Part shown: piece after piece, positions 1 to 5,424 of the stretch
Layout of the letters: each line of letters starts with the position of its first letter
Numbering within the stretch: position 1 is the first letter of the stretch
Notes under the pieces: generated by a model
What the model was told of the DNA's origin: nothing
What the model saw: only the letters and a program-made list of their open reading frames with translations
The model's database searches: none
Translations under genes and position numbers: made by a program
Assembly (NCBI GenBank): GCA_005882445.1
Contig: VBAN01000037.1
Coordinates: forward strand, 1-5,424
DNA from: Candidatus Segetimicrobium genomatis
Lineage (GTDB): Bacteria > Sysuimicrobiota > Sysuimicrobiia > Sysuimicrobiales > Segetimicrobiaceae
DNA: 5,424 bases
Reading direction: 5' to 3'

Positions 1-2
1 AG

Positions 3-101
3 AAGCAGGCAATCGTGACCCTGTACCAGGCCCCCTCGGTGATCTACGCGACCGTGAGCATCTATGTCGGGCGCCCGGTCCCGCCCGGCCGGGGGATGTA
101 A
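3..101 (+). CDS. 3' end of an unidentified plus-strand gene
   Basis: The third forward frame is open from the left edge and ends at a TAA at 99-101, giving the last 32 residues of a protein that begins outside the window. The tail has alternating hydrophobic residues (IVTLYQAP, then VIYATVSIYVG) and a Pro/Gly/Arg-rich end (RPVPPGRGM), which suggests a final beta strand and a flexible end. Nearly every codon ends in G or C, as in the genes opposite, and this is the main reason to believe it is coding. It converges on ftsK, with only eight bases between the two stop codons. I do not recognise the family, and 32 residues are too few to name a function. Confidence 0.6.
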   Translation, partial: KQAIVTLYQAPSVIYATVSIYVGRPVPPGRGM

Positions 102-109
102 CGACTCCG

Positions 110-2490
110 CTAGCAGCCAGCTTCGTCTGAATCAGTCGACGCGCCCTGCGCGGCCTTGCCGGCGGGGACGCGGCTTCGGAGGACGCGCTCGAGATCGTTG
201 ATGCCCACCAGCACCTCTCGCGGGCTGCTTCCCTGGGTCGGCCCGACGATCCCCTTCTCCTCGAGATGGTCGACGAGGCGGGCGGCCCGCACGTACCCGA
301 TCCGCATCTTCCGCTGCAGCAGCGATACGGAGCCGTAGCCCGCCCGGACGACGAGGCGGGCGGCGTCGGCAAGCAGGCTGTCGTCGTCCTCGCCCTTCTC
401 TGCCTCGGCCTCCTCCCCCGCCTGCAGCAGTTCCTCGACGTATTCCGGCTGCCCTTGAGCGCGCCAAAACTCCACGAGGCGCTGGCTCTCGGCGTCGCTG
501 ATGAACGACCCTTGGATCCGCATGGGCCGGATGGCGCCGATCGGCGAGAAGAGCATGTCGCCCCGGCCGAGGAGCTTCTCGGCCCCGGGGTGGTCGAGGA
601 TGGTCCGGCTGTCGACCTGGGACGTCACCGCGAATGCGATGCGCGACGGGATGTTGGCTTTGATCAGGCCGGTGATGACGTCGACCGAGGGCCGCTGCGT
701 GGCGACGACCAGGTGGATCCCCACGGCGCGGGTCATCTGGGCCAGCCGGCAGATGATTTCTTCGAAGTCCGACGGCGCGACCATCATCAGGTCCGCCAGT
801 TCGTCGATGATGATGACGATGTAGGCGAGCGGGCGGTCCGGGTGCTGCGCGTTGAACGCCTGGATGTTCCGAACGCCGTCGGTGGCGAACAGCGCGTAGC
901 GGGCTTCCATCTCCTGGATCGCCCAGCGGAGCTTGGCCCCGGCCTCCCGCGGGCCGGTCACCACGGGGCTGAGCAGGTGCGGGATGCCGTTGTAGTTCGT
1001 CAGTTCGACCCGCTTGGGATCGATCATCAAAAACCGCACCTGCTCGGGGGTGGCGCCGAAGAGGATGGTCGCGATCATCGCGTTGAGCGCCACGCTCTTG
1101 CCGGCCCCGGTGGCTCCCGCGATCAGGAGGTGCGGCATCGCCACCAGATCGGCGACCACCGGCTGGCCGGCGATGCCCTTGCCCACCGAGACCGTGAGCG
1201 GCGACTGGGAGCGCTGGAACTCGGGGCTCGTCAGGATCTCGCGGAGATGGACCAGCCCCGGCCGGTCGTTGGGAAGCTCGACGCCGATCGCGGCTTTGCC
1301 GGGGATCGGGGCTTCCAACCGGACGCTGCTGGCCGCGAGCGCCAGGGCGATGTCATTCTGAAGGCTGGTGATGCGCTGCACCTTGACTCCGGGCGCCGGC
1401 TGGAGCTCATAGCGGGTGACCACCGGGCCGATCTCCCACCGGATCACCTTGGCCTCGACGCCGAAGCTGGCCAGGGTCCGTTCGAGATTCCGGGCCACCT
1501 CCTCCGGATCGACCTTGCCCGCCCGCGCTTTCCCCGCCGCCTCGTTGTCCAGCAGCGAAAGCGGCGGCCGCGTGTATCCCTGGCGCGGCTGAATGGGGAA
1601 CGCCAGCTGCTCCTGCTCGATCAGGGGCTTCCTGCGGCGGCGGACGGCCCGTGTATCGCCGAGCCGCTCTGCCCGCGGCTCGGGGACCGCCGCGGGCTCT
1701 GCGGCAGCTATCTCGGATCCCTCTACGGAATCCGCGTGGGGCGCGAACGCGACCGGCGCCTCAATGACCTCTCTGGCGGCGATGTGGGGAGACGGTGCAG
1801 TCTCCACTTCCGCGGGCGGGGCCATCCCGCCCGCGGGCGAGTAGCCTCCATCCGCAGCGGAGCGTGGGACATTCACGGCCGGAAGCGTCCGGACGAGCTC
1901 CATCACCCCGGTCTGCACCGCGACGGCCGCTCGGGTGACGCCGCGCGCCAGCAGCCCCGCAAGACCCCGGCCTGTCGCGGCGAGGGTGGTTCCGGCCACG
2001 ATCATCAAGTCGCGGCCGGCCGCCGCCGCCGCGGCGCCGGCAACGCCCCCCACGCCGCCGACCGCCAGGAGCGGACGGTGACGGTCCAGAGGCCGGGCTC
2101 GCCCACGGTTCGCCTGAGCGCGATCTCGACCAGCGCTCCCGTGTACCCCCCGCCCTTGCGCGCGGCGGCCGCGAGGAGTTCGCTTCCCGCGGGGTACCGG
2201 AGATGCAGGGCCACGAGGCCGGCCACATAGCCGAGCAGGACCCCGTAGACGCGGCCGCTCAGGCGAAACGATTCCCGGACGAAGAAGATGAGGCCGACAA
2301 GCCCGCACGCCCAGGGCAGCAGGGGAAGGCCGGCGCCGACGATCCGGCCCAGGTGCGCGGCCACAAATCGAGGCACCGGAGCGGTCTGCGGAGGAACGAG
2401 GCTGATGCCGATCAGGAGCGCGAGCGCGATGAGCACCGCGCCCGTCACTTTCGCGGACAACCCGGCCCGGGGTGTTCTGCGTGTGGCCAC
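110..2490 (-). CDS. ftsK: DNA translocase FtsK/SpoIIIE, interrupted by a one-base frame break
   Basis: Membrane-anchored, ATP-driven DNA pump that clears and segregates chromosome ends at the division septum. Translation starts at GTG 2490 behind a perfect AGGAGG. The first frame encodes membrane segments at about residues 14-32, 49-70 and 81-97 and the start of a fourth (LWTVTV, 134-139). The rest continues in the -1 frame from about 2074 (PLLAVGGVGG), giving a composite of about 793 residues, normal for the family. After an Ala/Pro/Glu-rich linker come the alpha/beta motor (from about 327), Walker A GATGAGKS (bases 1094-1117), Walker B VIIIDELADLM (about 785-823), the conserved ATQRPSVDVITGLIKANIPS stretch, and a C-terminal winged-helix gamma domain (SVSLLQRKMRIGYVRAARL, about 209-382) of the type that reads polar guide sequences. 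The motor is intact, so the break is either a sequence error or a recent mutation. It lies 39 bases after rnj and is probably cotranscribed. FtsK and SpoIIIE cannot be told apart by sequence here. Confidence 0.95.
2070..2082 (-). other. Frame break in ftsK (apparent one-base deletion)
   Basis: Upstream of this point the frame that starts at GTG 2490 encodes FtsK-like membrane helices. Downstream it turns into an Arg/Trp/Pro-rich shadow (RSWRSAAWG), while the neighbouring frame becomes membrane-like (LLAVGGVGGVAG) and then runs into the motor domain. Reading GTC (2076-2074) and then re-using base 2074 gives Val-Pro-Leu-Leu, a smooth fourth membrane helix. This is what losing one C from a CCC run would produce. 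The exact base is uncertain within roughly 2050-2095. No slippery heptamer of the X-XXY-YYZ type is present. Confidence 0.85.
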
Positions 2491-2496
2491 GTTCGG

Positions 2497-2502
2497 CCTC
2501 CT
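2497..2502 (-). promoter_or_regulatory. Ribosome binding site of ftsK (AGGAGG)
   Basis: A perfect AGGAGG on the minus strand stands six bases before the GTG at 2490. It fixes the FtsK start on the frame carrying the membrane segments, not on the 3' frame, whose first ATG at 2308 begins an Arg/Pro-rich run unlike FtsK. It is the only strong Shine-Dalgarno sequence seen at a start in this window. Confidence 0.85.
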
Positions 2503-2529
2503 GTGCTGTGACGAATGCTGCGTTGAGTG

Positions 2530-4185
2530 CTACACTTCCACCAGCAACGGCAGGATCATCGGTTGTCTGTGCGTCTTTTCGAACAGGAACTGGCCGAGTG
2601 CATCCCTAATCGCCGAGCGAACTGCCCCCCCTTCCGTGGTGCCGCGCGCGCGGCACCGATCCATGGCCTCTCGAACGCGCTTCTTGCACTCTTCGAGCAG
2701 GTCGCCGGATTCGCGCATGTGCACGAACCCCCGGGACACGATGTCCGGCGCCCCCAGGAGCTCCCCGGTCCGCCGGTCCATCGTCACCAGCGCGATCAGC
2801 ATCCCGTCTTGCGCAAGATGCTTTCGGTCCCGGAGCACAACCTGACCGACGCCCCCGAGGCCGTCCACGAGCACGTTCCCCACTTCGACCGTCCCGACGC
2901 GGGCGATCCGGTTCCCCTGGACCTCGATCACATGCCCATTCTCCGCAAGCAGGGTGCGCTCCTTCGGGAGCCCCACGTCGAGCGCCAGCTGCTGGTTGCG
3001 GACGAGGTGCCGGTACTCCCCGTGCACCGGCACGAAGAAGGTGGGACGGACCAGGGTGAGCATCAGCTTCAATTCCTCCTGACACGCATGCCCCGACGCG
3101 TGCACCTCTGAGCCGTAGATCACTTCGGCGCCCTGACGGTAGAGCTGGTTGATCGTGCGGCCGACCATCGCCTCGTTGCCTGGGATGGGGGTCGCAGAAA
3201 ACACCACCGTATCGCCGGGGGCGATCGTGACCATGCGGTGCGTGCCCGCGGCCATGCGCGTCAGCGCGGAGAGCGGCTCGCCCTGGCTTCCCGAGGTCAG
3301 GATCGCCACCTGCCGCGGCTGCAGCCGGCCGATCTGGTCGAGCGGCACCAGGGTGGCGCGCGGGATCGTGAGCGCCTTCAACTCCGAGGCGATGGTGACG
3401 GTATCCACCATGCTCCGGCCCGCCAGGGCGACCTTGCGGCCGTGCTGGGCGGCGGTGCGGAAGACCTGCGCCAGCCGGTGGACGTTGCTGGCGAACGTCG
3501 TGACCAGGATCCGGCCGTGCGCGCGGGCGAAGATCTGGTCGAGGGCGGCGCCCACGACCCGCTCCGACGGGGCGTATCCCGGCCGCTCCACGTTGGTCGA
3601 GTCCATCAAGAGCACCCGAACCCCTGCCTCTCCGATCTCCGCGAGCCGCGAGAAGTCCGTCGGCTCCCCGTCGATGGGGGTCTGGTCGAACTTGAAGTCG
3701 CCGGTCCACATCACGGTCCCCGCGGCCGTCCGGACCGCGACCGCGCAGGCCTGCGGGATGCTGTGATTGACGTGGCCGAACTCGACCTCGAACGGCCCGA
3801 TGCGCACCGGACGGCGCGGCCGCACCGGAACGGCCTTCATCGTGGGCGTGCCCTGCGTCTCCTCCACCCGGCGGCGGGCGAGCCCGAGGGTCAGCGGCGT
3901 GCCGAAGACCGGGGCCTGGACGGTCCGCAGGAGATAGGGCAGCCCTCCGATGTGGTCCTCGTGCCCATGGGTGAGGGCGATGCCGTGCACAACGCCTTCC
4001 GTGGCGAGGAACCCGAAGTCCGGAATGACCAGGTCGATCCCCGGGAGCTCTTCATCCGGGAACATGAGCCCGGCATCGACGATCAGGCCGTCGCGGCCCA
4101 GGCGGATCAGCGTGCTGTTCTTGCCGATCTCCCCCAATCCGCCGATCGGAACGATCTGCAGGCCATCGCCGCGCTTGGACGGCAC
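2530..4185 (-). CDS. rnj: Ribonuclease J
   Basis: Zinc-dependent metallo-beta-lactamase/beta-CASP ribonuclease with 5'-3' exonuclease and endonuclease activity, acting in the cytoplasm in mRNA decay and rRNA maturation. The 551 residues match the usual length. Visible signatures in order are [13 protein letters not shown] (11-23), the metal motif HGHEDH (73-78), NHSIP with metal-ligand His141, TGDFKFD with Asp163, MDSTN (194-198), the beta-CASP residues TTFASNVHR (229-237), TSGSQGEP (297-304), SATPIPGNE (330-338), VHASGHACQEE (361-371) and PVHGEYRHL (386-394, His388). The usual RNase J C-terminal domain follows (about 450-551). All catalytic residues are present. GTG 4185 is the only start codon in this frame after the stop at 4300-4302, and it places the conserved N-terminus correctly. 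No clear Shine-Dalgarno precedes it, and the start lies inside the glycosylase gene, so translational coupling is likely. One copy is seen; whether it corresponds to J1 or J2 cannot be decided. Confidence 0.98.
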   Translation of the reverse strand: MPSKRGDGLQIVPIGGLGEIGKNSTLIRLGRDGLIVDAGLMFPDEELPGIDLVIPDFGFLATEGVVHGIALTHGHEDHIGGLPYLLRTVQAPVFGTPLTLGLARRRVEETQGTPTMKAVPVRPRRPVRIGPFEVEFGHVNHSIPQACAVAVRTAAGTVMWTGDFKFDQTPIDGEPTDFSRLAEIGEAGVRVLLMDSTNVERPGYAPSERVVGAALDQIFARAHGRILVTTFASNVHRLAQVFRTAAQHGRKVALAGRSMVDTVTIASELKALTIPRATLVPLDQIGRLQPRQVAILTSGSQGEPLSALTRMAAGTHRMVTIAPGDTVVFSATPIPGNEAMVGRTINQLYRQGAEVIYGSEVHASGHACQEELKLMLTLVRPTFFVPVHGEYRHLVRNQQLALDVGLPKERTLLAENGHVIEVQGNRIARVGTVEVGNVLVDGLGGVGQVVLRDRKHLAQDGMLIALVTMDRRTGELLGAPDIVSRGFVHMRESGDLLEECKKRVREAMDRCRARGTTEGGAVRSAIRDALGQFLFEKTHRQPMILPLLVEV

Positions 4186-4843
4186 GGCCCGGACCGACGG
4201 AGGCGCCGCCGGCGATGGTGCAGACGGCGCAGGGCTTTCCGCGGGAGCGCCCGGCGCTACGCTCGGCCCCCGCCCCTCCGCGCGCTCGGAGCAATTCGGT
4301 CAGGATCTGGATGTCGCGCCGCAACACCGGCCGCACGTTGGGGTTATGGAGCGCGTACGATGGGTGGTAGAGCGGAAGGATGGTCTGAGCCCCCCGCCGC
4401 TGCGGGCGCCCGTGGACGTCCGCAATCTGGACGCCCGGCAGGAACGCCGCCAACGCATGCCGCCCGAGGGTCACCACGATGCGCGGACGGATCAGGGCGA
4501 GTTGAGCCGCCAGCCACGGCGCGCACGCCGCAATCTCCTGGGGCGCGGGGGGACGGTCCCGGGGCGGGTCGCCCGGCGTCGCCGCCCGGTCCTTGATGAC
4601 ATTGGTCACGTACACATCCTCGCGGCGGAGCCCGACGCCCGCCAGCAGCTCATCCAGCACGCGGCCCGCCCGGCCCACAAAGGGCCGGCCGGTCAGGTCC
4701 TCTTCTTTGCCCGGACCTTCCCCGACGAGCATCACGTCCGCGCGCGCCGGGCCCTCGCCGGGCACGGCACGGGTGCGCGTCCGCCACAGGGGACACCGAC
4801 GGCACCGCCGGATTTGGGCGTGAAGGGCCTCGAGGGTGCTCAG
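4052..4843 (-). CDS. Uracil-DNA glycosylase, family 4 (iron-sulfur type)
   Basis: Removes uracil from DNA, the first step of base excision repair. I start it at CTG 4843 (263 residues) because the frame upstream of the first conventional start, GTG 4765, clearly encodes the family N-terminus: [13 protein letters not shown], then [20 protein letters not shown] start at 4765 would remove the CxxC (Cys14, Cys17) that holds the [4Fe-4S] cluster. The CTG overlaps the dapA stop as CTGA, suggesting translational coupling; the nearest AAGGAG lies 23 bases upstream. Further motifs are [17 protein letters not shown] (41-57, uracil-binding and catalytic loop), EIAAC with Cys107 (fourth cluster ligand), VTLGRHAL (124-131) and YHPSYALHN (159-167, DNA-binding loop). 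The third cluster Cys, usually in a VKCRPP-like motif, is Asp85 here. The fold should end near residue 185; a further 78-residue Arg/Pro/Gly-rich tail overlaps rnj by 134 bases. Confidence 0.93.
   Translation of the reverse strand: MSTLEALHAQIRRCRRCPLWRTRTRAVPGEGPARADVMLVGEGPGKEEDLTGRPFVGRAGRVLDELLAGVGLRREDVYVTNVIKDRAATPGDPPRDRPPAPQEIAACAPWLAAQLALIRPRIVVTLGRHALAAFLPGVQIADVHGRPQRRGAQTILPLYHPSYALHNPNVRPVLRRDIQILTELLRARGGAGAERSAGRSRGKPCAVCTIAGGASVGPGRAVQARRWPADRSDRRIGGDRQEQHADPPGPRRPDRRCRAHVPG
4840..4843 (-). other. Stop/start overlap CTGA between dapA and the glycosylase
   Basis: The TGA ending dapA (4842-4840) shares two bases with a CTG codon (4843-4841) that opens the glycosylase frame just before its conserved N-terminal sequence. 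This has the geometry of the common ATGA coupling overlap with A replaced by C. No ATG, GTG or TTG occurs in that frame between inside dapA (at least 4921) and GTG 4765. Confidence 0.6.
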
Positions 4844-5424
4844 GCAGCGACCGGGATAAGGGCGAGCTCCTTCAGGACGGCCCCGATCTGCTCGCGCTCC
4901 CTGGCGGTGACCTCGATCAGCGGCAGCCGGAGGCCGCCCACATCGAATCCGGCGAGGGCCAGCGCCGCTTTGATCGGGGTCGGGTTGGACGTAATGAAGA
5001 TCACCTTGAATAACGGCCAGAGGCGCAGGTGCGCCGCCAGCGCCCGGCGGACGTCTCCCGCCTGATGCGCCTGGATCATGGATTTGATCTCGCCTCCCAC
5101 AAGGTGCGAGGCGACGCTGACGACGCCGGTCCCCCCCACGGCCAGCAGGGGCAGGGTCAGGCTGTCGTCCCCGCTGTAGAGGTGGAACTCCGGGGGTGTG
5201 AGCTTGCGGATGTGGGACATCTGATCGAGGTTTCCGCTCGCCTCTTTCACCGCCACGATGTTCCGGATCTGGGCGAGCCGCGCGATCGTCGCCGGCTCGC
5301 AGTTGACCGAGGTCCGGCCCTGGATGTTGTAGAGCATCACCGGCAGGGACGTGCTCTCGGCCACCGCCTTGAAATGCTGGTAGAGTCCCTCCTGGGACGG
5401 CTTGTTGTAGTACGGGTTGACGAG
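4840..5424 (-). CDS. dapA: 4-hydroxy-tetrahydrodipicolinate synthase, C-terminal part (5' end outside window)
   Basis: Condenses pyruvate with aspartate semialdehyde, the committed step to diaminopimelate (cell wall) and lysine. The frame is open to the right edge and gives 194 residues; about 100 N-terminal residues, including the pyruvate-contacting GTT loop of this TIM barrel, lie outside. Visible signatures are [16 protein letters not shown] (fragment 3-18, containing the catalytic-triad Tyr), LYN with the catalytic Tyr at 32, GRTSVN (36-41, the Arg that binds the substrate carboxylate), VAVKEASGN with Schiff-base Lys60, [22 protein letters not shown], and the [10 protein letters not shown] helix. 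The usual proline of the YN(V/I)PGRT motif is Gln35. GTG 5364 is internal and not the true start, because the family sequence continues upstream to the edge. It is the first gene of the visible cluster and overlaps the glycosylase by four bases. DapA is favoured over other pyruvate aldolases of its superfamily by the motifs and by the neighbouring rnj and ftsK. Confidence 0.96.
   Translation of the reverse strand, partial: LVNPYYNKPSQEGLYQHFKAVAESTSLPVMLYNIQGRTSVNCEPATIARLAQIRNIVAVKEASGNLDQMSHIRKLTPPEFHLYSGDDSLTLPLLAVGGTGVVSVASHLVGGEIKSMIQAHQAGDVRRALAAHLRLWPLFKVIFITSNPTPIKAALALAGFDVGGLRLPLIEVTAREREQIGAVLKELALIPVAA

Noticed and set aside
84..93. Ten-base palindrome CCCGGCCGGG near the end of the plus-strand gene
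   Set aside because: It has no loop and no following T-run, so it is not a convincing terminator, and such palindromes are common at this GC content.
2046..2051. The six-C run as the place of the ftsK frame error
   Set aside because: Changing frame here would keep RSWRSAAWG in the middle of a membrane helix, whereas a switch near 2074 gives a clean hydrophobic helix. The run remains a secondary possibility.
2070..2082. Programmed ribosomal frameshifting in ftsK
   Set aside because: No slippery heptamer or clear downstream stem-loop is seen, and FtsK is not known to need frameshifting. A one-base deletion explains the break more simply.
266..2230. A 654-codon plus-strand open frame opposite ftsK
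   Set aside because: Its translation is rich in Asp, Arg, His and Gly with no known motif, while the opposite strand encodes FtsK with all motor motifs. It is a shadow caused by few stop codons at high GC.
3238..5065. Long plus-strand open frames at 3238-4596 and 3950-5065
   Set aside because: They lie opposite rnj, the glycosylase and dapA, have Arg/Pro-rich shadow composition and show no motifs.
5131..5137. Seven-C run in dapA as a possible frame error
   Set aside because: The DapA frame reads through it as the conserved AVGGTGV stretch without interruption.
5149..5156. GGGCAGGG, matching the GGGNAGGG polar sequence read by FtsK
   Set aside because: One match to a short G-rich motif is expected by chance in GC-rich DNA. 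It lies within dapA coding sequence, and the preferred motif of this lineage is unknown.

Overview
The window is a compact, GC-rich bacterial housekeeping segment. Four genes lie head to tail on the minus strand, in transcription order dapA (5' part outside the window), a family 4 uracil-DNA glycosylase, rnj (ribonuclease J) and ftsK/spoIIIE. The first 101 bases hold the last 32 codons of an unrecognised plus-strand gene that converges on ftsK. No RNA gene, mobile element, CRISPR array, prophage or gene-free stretch above 300 bases is visible. The longest gap between genes is 39 bases.

The order dapA - rnj - ftsK/spoIIIE is known from Bacillus and many other Gram-positive-type (Terrabacteria) genomes. 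With the strong G/C preference at third codon positions and frequent GTG starts, this suggests a high-GC member of the Firmicutes / Armatimonadota / Chloroflexota part of the tree, probably from a metagenome. That placement is inference from synteny and codon use; no marker here fixes the phylum. A family 4 glycosylase sits between dapA and rnj, where Bacillus has none.

Layout. 4840-5424: DapA C-terminal two thirds (lysine and diaminopimelate synthesis). 4052-4843: uracil-DNA glycosylase, probably starting at a CTG that overlaps the dapA stop and running 134 bases into rnj. 2530-4185: complete ribonuclease J. 110-2490: FtsK, with four membrane segments followed by a complete motor and DNA-reading domain, but interrupted by a one-base frame break inside the fourth membrane segment near 2074. 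3-101: end of the convergent gene. The overlaps and short spacing suggest one transcript feeding cell-wall precursor and lysine synthesis, DNA repair, RNA decay and chromosome segregation.

I see no new multi-gene system. The points worth checking are the ftsK frame break, the non-standard start and missing third iron-sulfur cysteine of the glycosylase, and its long C-terminal tail that overlaps rnj.
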